A DNA stretch of 64,000 bases from Hormiphora californensis. Its lineage: Eukaryota; Ctenophora; Tentaculata; Cydippida; Pleurobrachiidae. Position 1 is the first letter of the stretch, and every line of letters begins with the position of its first letter. Shown piece by piece: positions 1 to 11,800 of the stretch. Under the pieces are notes generated by a model, which saw only the letters and a list, made by a program, of their open reading frames with translations, made no database searches and was not told the DNA's origin. Where the stretch lies: positions 2,216,821 to 2,280,820 of the forward strand of contig CM035358.1 of assembly GCA_020137815.1 (NCBI GenBank), read 5' to 3'. The translations under genes and the position numbers were made by a program.

Positions 1-150
1 GACACCTGTAAAATAGAGGGTGAGACACCTATAAAATAGAGGGTGAGACACCTATAAAATAGAGGGTGAGACACCTATAAAATAGAGGGTGAGACACCTA
101 TAAAATAGAGGGTGAGACACTTGTAAAATAGAGGGTGAATCGGAGGTGAA
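1..150. repeat. Tandem repeat, about 23-bp unit
   Basis: Six or so head-to-tail copies of a unit built on GAGACACCTATAAAATAGAG. The array is at the window edge and may continue to the left. It lies downstream of the CIAO1 stop codon and codes for nothing recognisable. Confidence 0.9.
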
Positions 151-482
151 ACACCTATATATAATATTGGGCGAGAAAGGTCGTTCAATGGACAAAACAG
201 AGGGAATTTGGATTTGGGGGTGAGATGTACATGTCCTATACCGATCGGGTGTGGAATATTCAACATTGCTAGGGATTGGGAATTAACTGTTGTCGCTTGT
301 AAAAGCTGTTCAAAGAAAGACCTACAAAACAAAATAAAAAACAAATCACCCAGAGTCCTCCTCATTTATTCGACAATCTCTCTCACCACACACGCCCAAG
401 GTTGTCATACTGTAACGTCGCACACGCTACTTGAGTTTCGCTATTGTGAGACCAGTAAAAGTAGGATAACGTCATCTCCTTT

Positions 483-3400
483 TCAAGAGGGTTCTGCAGA
501 TTTGTCTAAAGACCATATCCTAACAGTCTCGTCATCCCCAGCGCTTGCCAGCAGGCTTCCTTTCCAACTCACGCAGTTTACATCACCTGGTGGATCAATT
601 AGCTAATTAGATAACAATCAATGTAGTGGATAGGAATAATTAATTGGTTAATTAGTTAATTAGTTAATAAGGTAATTACCCAATGACGTAACATGTACCT
701 TGGTGGGCGTTTTGTTGAGTGTGCGAAAGGAGAAGAGAAGTACCGTGTGCCTCAAATAATCGGATAGCATTGTCACCACCGGCTGTGGCAACGTATCTAG
801 AGGGAATTAGGGGATTAATTAGCAGGGAATTAGGGGATTAATTAGCAGGGAATTAGGGGATTAATTAGCAGGGAATTAGGGGATTAATTAGCAGGGAATT
901 GGGGGATTAATTAGCAGGGAATTAGCAGGGATTAATTAGCAGGGAATTAGGGGATTAATTAGCAGGGAATTAGGGGATTAAGACCAGAGGGGGGGGTCCG
1001 AGGGTCAAAAAATGCACTTTTCTGAGGTTTACATATGTGATGTAACTCGGAGGTAGGAAAGTTTTGGATAGGGTAGCTGCGCACCAAGTGTATTAGGAGG
1101 CCCTGTTTTTTGAGGTTAACTTTTCGCCCAAAATGAATGTAAACCTCAAAAAAGCTTGTATTTATATCACCTACACAGTTTAAAATGGTACCAATCGATA
1201 GATCTTATCAAGGAGACCAAGTATTCAAAGTTTCAGAGGTCTAAGCCATATAGTTGTCCAGATATTTGAGGTTAACATATATCCCAAAAAATAACATTTT
1301 GTTGGATAACTTTAGGTCCACAATTTCACTTTATGCTCCACTTCCTGAAGAGACGGCTAGGACCTGGGCCTTGAAACTTGGCAGTTATGATCCTGAAATG
1401 GTGAACTAAAAATCTGGTGCAGCGATTTTTGATTTAGGCCCTAGTTCCTGAAATATTGAGGTTAACATTTTAAAAAGCTTGATTTTTGAAACGTTAACCT
1501 CAATATTTCAGGAACTAGGACCTAAATCAAAAATCGCTGCACCAGATTTTTAGTTCACCATCTCAGGATCATAACTGCCAAGTTTCAAGGCCCAGGTCCT
1601 AGCCGTCTGTTCAGGAAGTGGAGCATAAAGTGAAAAAAATGTTCTGAAATATTCAACAAAAGGTTGTTTTTTGGGAGATATGTTAACCTCAAATATCTGA
1701 ACAACTATGTGGCTTAAAGCTCTGAAACTTTGAACACTTGGTCTCCTTGATAAGATCTATCGATTGGTACCATTTTCATCTGTTTAGGTGACATAAATAC
1801 AAGCTTTTTTGAGGTTTACATTGATTTTGGGCCAAAAGTTAACCTCAATTTTCTCCTTAACGGTGCGCGCTAAAACGTTTCCAACTATTTCATCTGGTCC
1901 GGCTCTTCGAGCCGGACCAAACCCCGAAAGTGACTTTTTAGACCCCCCGACCCCCCCCTCTGGCCTTAATTAGCAGGGAATTAGCAGGGATTAATTAGCA
2001 GGGAATTAGGGGATTAATTAGCAGGGAATTAGGGGATTAATTAGCAGGGAATTAGGGGATTAATTAGCAGGGAATTAGAGGATTAATTAGCAGGGAATTA
2101 GGGATTAATTAGCAGGGGATTAATTAGCAGGGAATTAGGGGATTAATTAGCAGGGAATTAGGAGATTAATTAGCAGGGAATTAGGAGATTAATTAGCAAG
2201 GAATTAGGGGATTAATTAGCAGGGTTCTGGGGATAGAAATACGCTAGTTAGAGGATCTGATTAGCTGTTAATATTACTCCTTGAGCACTCCAGTAATGAG
2301 TGGATATCCGATATTTAGTGACTAATTATCCACGAATTATCCACTAATTATCTAATAATTATCCACTAATTATCCACTAATTATCTACTAATTATCTACT
2401 AATTATCCACTAATTATCTACTAAATATCTAATAACTATCTACTAATTATCCACTAATTATCCACTAATTATCCTACCTTGATCCCCAGCTGACATCATA
2501 TATTGTTCGAGGATGAAAACCACAGATGCTGCTTTTGCAGGTGTAACGACCCTGAAAAGAAGTAGTGTATTATTAGCAACTTTGATCCACAATCCACAGA
2601 ATTAAGGTAACCCAACACATGCTGAGGACCACCTTTTTGAGGAAGAGCACCGTAAGAACTGGTTAACACAGACCTAACATATATGTAACATAATATAATG
2701 TAACATTGTATTACCTCATCTTTACACCAAACCCGCAGAGTTCGATCATCACTGCAGGTTACAAACTTATCCCCTGACTTATTGAACGCTATCGACCAAA
2801 CCGATGAAGAGTGTCCTGCATGGAGAGAATTAGTTAAAAACGCAGTAAGGCGCGAGTGGTTGATAATCGGGGAGGGCGAGAGAATAAACAGATTGAAAAC
2901 GCTTTCAAAATCATGAAATTGCTTTTTTTGTGCTGATATTGGCTAGCCCCAACCTGTAAGTGTGTCTGTACATTCCCAGTCATCTCCGTATTCCTTATAC
3001 ACTCTGATAGTGTCGTCATAGCTGGCTGATAACAAGGTCGGTTCAGTAGGATGCCATAACACTTTCTTAACATCCTGGGTATGTACCTGAAATCAGGCAT
3101 GGAATTAGGAATTAAACAAGGAATTACCTGAAATTACGGGTATACCTGTCAAATAAATGTGACACGTTGAAATATTAAACAAACCAACTGCAAGACACTT
3201 CACACTGTACTACTACATAAAGTATGTGTATATAATTACAAGTTACAGGTACATACATAGTCACAATTATACACTGTATAATTGTGTCAATGTATGTACC
3301 TGTAACTTGTAAGCTATACTAGGTAACGCAAGGTACACTCACATGTATACATGTGGATTTGTACCTGTACTGTAAAATATTTGTACTGTACCTGTACTGT

Positions 3401-5555
3401 ACCTGTACTGTACCTGTACTGTACTGTAAAATGTGTGTACAAATGCGTTTCATGATGTACACTACCTGGAAGACACACACAGGCCAGTGCTCACAGACAT
3501 GGCACACCATTCCCGTGCACACTACGTAATTGTGTCAATGTAATACATTTTCGGAGATCAGTACCTGTAAGACACACTCGTACTCCCAACATGTACAGTA
3601 CCTGTAAGACACTAGCACACTCGTATTCCCAACATGTACAGTATCTGCAAGACACTAGCACACTCGTATTCCCAACATGTACAGTACCTGTAAGACACTA
3701 GCACACTCGTATTCCCAACATGTACAGTACCTGTAAGACACTAGCACACTCGCACTCCCAACATGTACAGTACCTGTAAGACACTAGCACATTCGTATTC
3801 CCCATCCTCCATTACATCCCAAATCCAAACACTCTTGTCCCTGCTACAACTGGCTAGGTAGTCACCGTCCCTTGACCACGCTACACTCTTCACCTAGGGG
3901 GGGGGGAGGTTAGGGGAGGAGGTTAGGGGAGGGCGGTTAGGGGAGGGAGTCACCGTCCCTTGACCACGCTACACTCTTCACCTATAGGGGGAGGGGAGGG
4001 GTTAGGACTTAGGGCCGGGGGAGGGAGACTGGGGCAAGGTAGTCACCGTCCCTTGACCACGCTACACTCTTCACCTATAGGGGGAGGGGAGGGGTTAGGA
4101 CTTAGGGCCGGGGGAGGGAGACTGGGGCAAGGTAGTCACCGTCCCTTGACCACGCTACACTCTTCACCTATAGGGGGGAGGGGTTAGGGGAGGGGAGGGG
4201 CCGGGGGGCTTGGGGGGAGGAGACTGGGGCAAGGTAGTCACCGTCCCTTGATCACGCTACACTCTTCACCTAAAGGGGGAGGAGGTTAGGGGAGGGCGGT
4301 TAGAGGAGGGTGGTTAGGGGAGGGAGACTGGGGCAAGGTAGTCACCGTCCCTTGATCACGCTACACTCTTCACCTAAAGGGGGAGGGCGGTTAGGGGAGG
4401 GTGGTTAGGGGAGGGTGGTTAGGGGAGGGTGGTTAGGGGAGGGAGACTGGGGCAAGGTAGCCACCGTCCCTTGACCACGCTACACTCGTCACCTAAAGGG
4501 GGAGGGCGGTTAGGGGAGGGTGGTTAGGGGAGGGTGGTTAGGGGAGGGTGGTTAGGGGATGGGATACTGGGTCAAGGTAGTGAGAAACAGTATAGATGTA
4601 TAAACCCTCCCCAAATTGGTTCAAAGGGCCGGGGAAAGGGAATCGAGCTGAGACCAGAGCGAGAGAGAGCTCTCACTCCCGTCTCCACCTCGACTATACC
4701 TCATTCTCATGTCCTTCCAGGGTAGTTTCTAGTTCCCATTGATCATCCTTCAGCTCCCAAATACACGTGGTACTGAAACACGTGTTCAATATAATAATCA
4801 GCATGAACCGACCGAATCAGGAAATACTGGTCTCTGATTGGCTGATAACCAGTCACGTGACCTAAATAACGAGTTCTGAGGACCCTTGCTCTGCCGAACC
4901 CTCACTGAGCGCATATGGGCGACACAGAAGGACCCCATCCCAACCCCGATAGTCCCAACCCCGAAAGTCTCGTCGAAAATGGCAACTTGACAGTAATTAC
5001 CTGTCGATATACTGGCAGTATAAAAATCATTACCTGTCGAAGCTAGCAGTAGCAAGTTTCCTTCCACAAGGTGACCAGGCTACCTGTCTGATAGTCCTTG
5101 TGTTACCACCCTCCAGAGTTAGGAAGTTAACCCACTTTTCACCCTCCTGCCGCCATAACCGCACCGTCTTGTCCTGGCCTGGTGGAAGAGAGAGGTTTTA
5201 TTTGAGTCGCTGTAGACACTCTGTTCAATGTGATCAAGTCTAAGTTTCCAGGGAGTCTGCAGGACTAAACATCTCCGTTTGGGCTTTATCAAGCGTACAA
5301 TGTAACACAAGGGAGTCACTGTTATGCAGCTAAATTCGAAACATTAAATATGGGTGCAAGTGTTCCACTCCCTTTCCCTTTTGTGGCTCACACCGTCATT
5401 TTATTTCAAAAGTTAAGCGTGCTCTGTTATGGTTCGGTAGATCCCCCTGCTTTATTACCTGTGGATGCAAGTGTTTTGCTGATGGGACTCCAGTCAACAC
5501 TCCATACCTGTCCAACATGCCCCTTCAAAGCAGTCACCTCTACCAGACATACCAT
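483..5555 (-). CDS. CIAO1: CIAO1, cytosolic iron-sulfur assembly WD40 protein
   Basis: CIAO1 is a seven-bladed WD40 propeller of the cytosolic Fe-S targeting complex (with CIAO2B and MMS19), which passes Fe-S clusters to nuclear and cytosolic apoproteins. I read about nine exons on the minus strand. The first starts [20 protein letters not shown] (start codon at 5555). Next come [12 protein letters not shown] and [16 protein letters not shown] (about 5035-5180), [20 protein letters not shown] (about 4700-4770), [20 protein letters not shown] (3774-3894), [20 protein letters not shown] (about 2960-3090), [18 protein letters not shown] (about 2715-2825), [11 protein letters not shown] (about 2490-2560), [18 protein letters not shown] (about 700-800), and GDVNCVSW...DDETVRIW with the stop at 483-485. 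The order and wording of the blades match CIAO1 throughout. The introns are loaded with minisatellites, a 984-bp foldback element and splice-site arrays (listed separately). POLR1A lies upstream on the same strand, with only about 285 bp between the two coding regions. Confidence 0.92.
795..2224. repeat. Minisatellite (GGGATTAATTAGCAGGGAATTA-like), split by a foldback element
   Basis: A 22-23-bp unit containing GGGATTAATTAGCAGGGAA is repeated at 795-981 and again at 1966-2224. The 984-bp palindromic element at 982-1965 sits inside the array, so the array is older than the insertion. All of it lies in one CIAO1 intron. Confidence 0.93.
982..1965. mobile_element. 984-bp foldback MITE with TTAA target duplication
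   Basis: The two halves are near-perfect reverse complements meeting near 1478, so the whole element is one long hairpin. The ends read GACCAGAGGGGGGGGTC and, on the other strand, GGCCAGAGGGGGGGGTC. TTAA occurs immediately outside both ends (978-981 and 1966-1969), as for piggyBac-type insertion. There is no transposase ORF. The left end of a second copy is at 7766. Confidence 0.85.
2318..2475. repeat. AT-rich tandem repeat (ATTATCCACTA)
   Basis: About a dozen 11-bp copies of ATTATCCACTA or ATTATCTACTA in a CIAO1 intron, just before the exon at about 2490-2560 in plus-strand order. Confidence 0.85.
3237..3311. other. Near-perfect 75-nt hairpin in a CIAO1 intron
   Basis: TACAAGTTACAGGTACATAC at the left end is answered by its reverse complement at the right end. 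The arms are about 36 nt, with only a couple of mismatches and almost no loop. It could be a tiny palindromic MITE or a small-RNA-like hairpin. There is no direct evidence of transcription. Confidence 0.75.
3557..3773 (-). repeat. Array of five extra copies of a CIAO1 5' splice junction (43-bp unit)
   Basis: On the gene strand each 43-bp unit holds the last roughly 26 nt of the exon at 3774-3894 (coding for EYECASVLQ), the 5' splice site CAG|GTACTG, and about 17 nt of intron. Copies start near 3557, 3595, 3638, 3681 and 3724, followed by the true junction at 3767. Units differ by a few substitutions. The period is not a multiple of three. Confidence 0.9.
3895..4600 (-). repeat. Array of about six extra copies of a CIAO1 3' splice junction
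   Basis: On the gene strand each unit (about 80-120 bp) contains CCCCTAACC-type pyrimidine runs with a CTAAC branch-point-like word, a C(C/A)TA(T)AG-type acceptor, and the first roughly 38 nt of the exon at 3774-3894 (coding for [13 protein letters not shown]). Copies lie near 3948, 4048, 4130, 4228, 4336 and 4456, with a decayed one near 4570. The plus strand is strongly G-rich. Confidence 0.88.
4803..4879 (-). mobile_element. CCAAT/E-box MITE, copy A (truncated)
   Basis: Starts GAACCGACCGAATCAGGAAA and carries ATTGG and GTCACGTGAC. It matches about 75 bp of the 107-bp family and then breaks off. Located in a CIAO1 intron. Confidence 0.85.
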
Positions 5556-5840
5556 AATCAGGCTAGAGGGAGGGAGTTGGATGTTTGAGTAGTGCATTAT
5601 CTGGGTATTTAGAGGTAGAGAGAAAGAGAGAAAAAAGAGACACATATATAGTATTTGGTTTTCATGCTATTTTTGGTTGTAATAAGTTAGTAAAAGAATG
5701 TGTTAATAAGTTAATAAAAGCACCCCTGAGCTATCACATCTAAAAACTCTCCCACACACTACAAATCATTTAAAAAAAGTGTGAATCATGCTAGACAAAC
5801 GTCAAATATGTTAGACATGTTAGACATGATGTTAAACATG
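5556..5840. other. CIAO1-POLR1A intergenic gap (285 bp)
   Basis: Holds the 3' end of POLR1A and the 5' flank of CIAO1. It is A+T-rich, with repeated GTTAGACATG-like words at about 5790-5850. I see no clear promoter motif. Confidence 0.6.
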
Positions 5841-8800
5841 TTAGACAAAGATGGGTTGTCTAACTTCACACACCCCAGTCCCGTATGAACCAAGTTTACC
5901 CAGCATTATACTGGAACTAGGGTTACTCAAGCTGTCCTGTTCGTTGTAGAACGCAGCACGACGCAGAAACTCCGTGGAGGTCTCAAAGGATACTTTCTGG
6001 AGCGGTGAACTGCTATCTCGTATACCAATCCTAATAATGGGGAGAGAGTGTAAGAGATACCGGAGTTAGAGTTGTTGGTAACCATGGTAACCAACTGTGG
6101 TAACCATGGTAACCAACTGTGGTAACCATGGTTGATGGTAACCATGGTAACATTGCTATGTATCTCCCACCTGTTGAATGGTCGGTAAACACCATGCTGT
6201 GTGACGTAATCTGAGAGAAGACTGAGATGACGGGGGTCCACCCTGATACCATAGGGTGCAAATACACCCTCCAGCTCCTTTATTAGTGCTGCTGATGCTG
6301 CCTCAATTCCATAAAACTCTCCAAACCTGGCGGTGAAAAGGAAGCCCCGTCAATTTTACAGCTCACTTAAATTTTATCTGATTTCACACCAGGAACCGAC
6401 CGAAACAAGTAAACAACCAATCAGAACTCGTTATTTAGGTCACGTGACTGGTTATCAGCCAATCAGGGACCGGTATTTCCTGATTCGGTCGGTTCCTGTT
6501 TCACACAACAGTTGCTGGTTAGATCAAGTTATCAGAATCAAATTTTTAAATCGATTCCATGTTAGCTTCGTAAAACATGTTAGCTTCATATATATTACTT
6601 GTTGATGTCGTTGGTGAAGATATCAGTGGTATCCACTATCTCCCAATGTTCCCAGATCTCTCTGATATTGATCCCCTCGGTCATGAGGACCAACCTGCCT
6701 CGATCATCCTTCTCCGTGTTGATGAAGGCACGTTTTATACCTGGGTATAGGGTGTGTTATGGGGAAATTAGTAACTAGTATTTAGTAAAGTCTAGTAACT
6801 AGTAACTAGTAATTAGCAATCAGATAGTAACTAACGACTATTATTGACAAACACTACCTTGCACATTCCAAAGAAGACTTCTCTTTGCCAGGTCCTCCAG
6901 GACACTGCCCATCATGACATTTGACCCACTGAGCCCGAAATCAAGGACCACCTCACACCACAACATGTTATCCTTGTCATAGCGGTAGGAGGTGATGGTC
7001 TTCCTACGCAGGAGGGCCAGCTCCCGAGCATCTAGTCCTTCTTCTTCTCCGTCCTGAAGTAGGGGAACTGATAATATCTCATGGGAGACACTTGCCAAAA
7101 TGCCCAGACATTAAAATGTAGAAGGGTGGTACAAAACGAGCTCGAAAGAGCATCCCAATGGTTGCCACCTTAGGCTGACAGGCTATGGAGCACCCCTTGA
7201 GGGAGAGTGCCGCTTCACTAGACTGCGTATAAGAAGCACTACAAACTGGGCCGATTAGGTACATAGAGTACCAATCGGTGGTCCGAGCCACCACTCTGGT
7301 CCTGAAGCAGGATTCTGGCCTTAAATGGCAAGTGCTGGTAGAAGAAATGACGTTTCTCATCTACGTGTGGGCAGAGAAGCCGCGTCATCGCTCGGCAATA
7401 TACCTACTTCTGGGGAAACCCAGTAACGTAAGACTGGTGGAAATACACTGGTGCTCTCAGCTATGTGTCTAACTGGATTAGTAACCGGCTTGAAACTTAA
7501 CAAAAGCGGACCGAATGTGAAGCTAGCCTTTCCCTCGAAGGGGATCCTCCATGGAGGGTCCCTGGACAGGACTGACTAGTGGAACTACTGAGCAACTCTT
7601 TGTGTGGGGTGCTCGGGAGGAACGCCAGAATTTTGATTCGCCGGGAGCTGGCCCCGTAAGACACCAGCAAAGTGGGAGGAAGTACGGGAGGTTCAAACAC
7701 ACACACACACACTTGCCAAAATGTATCCATTTGGTTGTAAAAAGAAGGATATAATTTGCGATTAAGGCCAGGGGGGGGGGTCCGAGGGTAATTTTTTACT
7801 TTTCTGAAGTTTACATTATATTGCACCTAACTAAGGAAGGGGGAACTTTTGCGCTGATACAGTCAACCCTTGATTTACCAGAACCTCAATCGGGTCTGAT
7901 ATATGATCCAATAACTTAAATACCCTTACTCACCTCAGCTCCAACCACTGGTTGCTCTTTCTCCCCTTCTTCTCCCTCATCTCCATCATCTTCATAACTA
8001 TTTATCTGAGATTTCTGGGCGCCCCTCCTCTCTCCCTCCTCTCTCTCATCATCCACCTCCTCTCCCTCTGTTGCCATAGCAACAATACCACCCTCTGGCC
8101 CCTGTTTGTTGGTGGTTAGGGTATCCTTTTTAACTACTGCTCTTACTACCTGGAGTTGGAAGGAGAGGGTTGTTACAATTTATCAAATTGTGGAACGGTC
8201 CACATCACAAAGACAGAAAATGGGTAACCTGTTCAGACCCCTTCCTCCAGCACATCAATTAAAACTAAACAATTAATTTAGTCAATTAAACAATTAATTA
8301 ACTACCTGGTTGTTCCTCTGTTTCACGAATTCAGCCTGCAGTTTCCCTATGAAGGTACTCTCAATAAAATTGAGAATCTCCACTGGTGTACAATAACACT
8401 TGTCAGCATAATCCCCCTCCGGGAGAATGTGAAAGGTAATCTTATACCGTTGGGAAATCCCATTTCCCCGTTCATCCGTCATACTCTCAACAATATCAAC
8501 TTTCTCCAGAACCTGATTCAACCTCACTTCAGTGAGCCGCTTAGCTAAACACTTTGCAGCCCCCTGACTGGTGCCCAGTTTTAATGGGACTGTCATCATG
8601 GGGGTTTTGATGCTGTTCCCTCCCGTCATCAACAACTCCCTAATCCGGGGGATTCCCATAGTGATGTTGACATCAGCCCGACCAGCAAAGTGGAAGGTGT
8701 TCAGTGTCATCTGGGTGGATGGTTCCCCAATACTTTGTCCAGTCAGGACACCCACACCATCCCCAGGATGGGAGAGAGCTTTCACTGCTTGGAGGAGGAT

Positions 8801-11800
8801 CGCCTCTTCAAGTTGCTCCCTCTCAGGACATTTGATGAGCGCGGATGCGATGTTGTGACGAAGGGTTTCACTAACACTCCCAAAGTTACGGTGGGGTGGG
8901 AGGGTGGAAAGGAGTGGCAGGGCTCGCTTTCGACCCACCTTCTCTTCCCAAGCCTCTTTCTTGGTAGCACTGAGTGCGTTCCATGCGGAGATGATAGAAT
9001 GGGTTTGTTCCGATCTCTGTTTACCCTCGTTACTCGTTGATAACTTCTTGTACTTTTCCTTTTTCTTCATCTTAGTCTCGAACAAATGGAATGGATTAGC
9101 GTACTTTTCCCTCAGTTTCTTGACACTATCCTGCTCGCCCAGGGCCGCGGGTACAGCGACGCAATCCAAGGAGGACTTCTGACTTCCGATATCCTTACTG
9201 AGCACATTATAGTTGGTGATAAGGTGCTTCAACCCGTTAGGAGTTAACAAATTACCCTTTGTTACATCAATGCCATCGTGTCCGTACAAGAACTGAACGA
9301 CACTGCCATCACTATCTCGGGCTGTGTGATCGTATGAAGTACAGATACCCTCCAAATGTTTGATAAGGCACCTCTGAAGGTACCCCGATCGACTCGTCTT
9401 CACGGCCGTATCAACCAGACCCTCTCTCCCTGCCATACTGTTGAAAAACAGCTCCTGGGGCTTGATCCCAGTAAGGAACCGAGAGATTACAAGACCACCC
9501 GCCGCCAGGGAAGGGTCGTATGGGAGGTAGGATGGGAGGGATCGTCCACTGAGCATGAGGGGAGGCCGGGATCCTTCCAACTCCGTCTGTCCCACCATGC
9601 AAGATATCTGCGAACAGTTGACATTAGATCCCTTCGCTCCGGTCGCCACCATAAGCTGTAAGTTGTTATGGGGGAAGTGTTTGAGGAGATTTAGTCCCAT
9701 ACACGCCCGGGCTAACTCAGTCTCACACCGGGAAGTTTCAACTCTAGCACCCCGATCCAGGGCACCCAGATCTTTAAACGGGACTGGTCTCAGATGAGCC
9801 TCCTGGTATGCTGCCTTCAGATCACACGGCTGTTCCACACCGAGTACCTTACACGCTATCTCCTCTCCTTTTGCCTCCTGAAACTGCATGATCGACCTCC
9901 GTTCCTGTTCCCCATGATCCCTGACCAAGATATCCTGGAGACCCACGGTGAATCCTCTCCACGATAGGAAACTGGTGAAGAGACGACCAAAGGCAGATAG
10001 AAGGGCAGTGGCCACATCACCCCCGTATATCTCAAAAACAAGGTGGATCAACCCGAACTCCTTGCTCCCACATTGTCCCTTGTCGATAACACCACACAGA
10101 AGATCTCCCTCCATGATTATCACCTCACTGTCCATTAGATCGTCCGTCTGGATGGCGGGGTTGTGGTCAGTTGAGGTTACCCAGCACTTCTCAGCCGTAT
10201 TACTCTTCCCCTTGAGGGAGGGGAGTGGTTTGGAGGGTGGGATTACAGCACGGAGGATGGTTGAAATTATCTGTTTGCCACTCCACATGGGAACCGGTTT
10301 TAGGATGGACGGGGGAAGGAGTTTTATCCGGCGGGGTGCGTCAACCAGACTCATGAACACAAAGTGATGGTATTCATCCTTGGTAAAGAACCGTCCTCTT
10401 TGAGTGATCAGGGTACCCGCTACCACGTGATCTTGGATCAACCCTCCCAGGGGCTTACCATCTTTTGGAACTAGATAGTTGTTAGATACACCCATTAATC
10501 CGTATGCCTCTGATCTGGATATCTCATCTTGGGGTAAATGAGCGTTCATTTCATCACCATCAAAATCAGCGTTATAAGATTTACACACTGAGTAATGTAG
10601 TCTGAGTGTCCGTTCATTACTGAGCACCCGGGCTTTGTGGGCCATGATGGACACCTTGTGAAGGGTGGGCTGTCGGTTCAACAACATAACATCTCCATTC
10701 TGGACATGCCTCAGGACCTTCTTGTTGTACCCCGGTCTGTCTTTATTCTCCACAAGCAGGGTCTTAGCGATGGCCTCTCTCGATCTTTGATTATCAGCAC
10801 TAAGCAACACCCTCTTCCCATTCTCCATTTCAACATGAGTTGCTCCCGGATATTTCTTAGGACCGTTAATGACAGCCCTCCTCAGTTCCAGGACATTTAG
10901 TGGGGTAACTGGCTGTGGGAAGGTAAGCCGGGTGGCAAATACTAACGGTAACCCGACCTCATCACAATTAATGTACGGATCAGGGGAATATGACAGATCG
11001 AGCTGCGTAGTTCACCCTCTTCCCCATCATATGCATTCTAAACAGACCTTGTTTCTTCTCCAGCACCCCTCTCACCATGGTAACGGCTTCATTCACTCTC
11101 TCCTGCATCTTCACCCAGAGGGTCTGGATCTGTTTGAATTTATCATTATCTACATCATCTCCTCCCTCCTTGGATGTGTTAGCTGCTGCCTTCTGTTCTG
11201 ACAGTATCGTACTAAGTTGGACGGTAAGAGATAGGATCTCAGAGAGCTTTGTGCTGTAAAAGTGCTCGTATTTCAGCCCAGATACCACGGACATTGGTCT
11301 GAATTTAACAGGAGGCACGCTGAGGAGCCGGTAGAAAAATGAGGAGGGAGGGGTGCCGTTAAATAGCAGATTGTACACTGCTAAGTCTGTGCTGTACACC
11401 TCCTTCATTAGTGCGAGTGCTGAGTTGGGGGTTAGCAATACGATCTTGTTGACTTTGTGCCAGGGAGGAGGTTGACTCTTCTGAAAGATAACGGGGAGGG
11501 TTAGCGATGAATCAATGTTCACAAAATGTGTTTGAAATTTTAACTGATTTAAAACCTACATTCACATTGGGTTGTTTCTTCAGGGCACTTTCCCAACTTG
11601 TAACTTTCTTTCCGGGTAGGGGTCTCAGGTAAATCTTAGTGTTACCTTCCGTTATCACATCCCGTACCGGGGCCTTGCAGTGGGGACAAAACTTCTGACT
11701 TGCCATACCCTTCAAATATTTAACCAGAATATCCTGCAGAGGGGGGGGGGGGATAATTTTTAATTATTTTTGTAAGAGGGATTTGTCATGCAATCGATGA

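Noticed and set aside
208-606. Plus-strand ORF of 132 residues
   Set aside because: It overlaps the antisense of the CIAO1 last exon, and its product shows no known motif.
3960-4187. Plus-strand ORF with repeated [16 protein letters not shown]
   Set aside because: It is the antisense of the tandem acceptor-junction array of CIAO1, not a gene.
3895-4570. Interstitial telomere from TTAGGGG words
   Set aside because: The unit is much longer than a telomere repeat and contains CIAO1 exon sequence.
8571-10900. Several plus-strand ORFs of 80-140 residues
   Set aside because: Shadows of the POLR1A main exon on the opposite strand.
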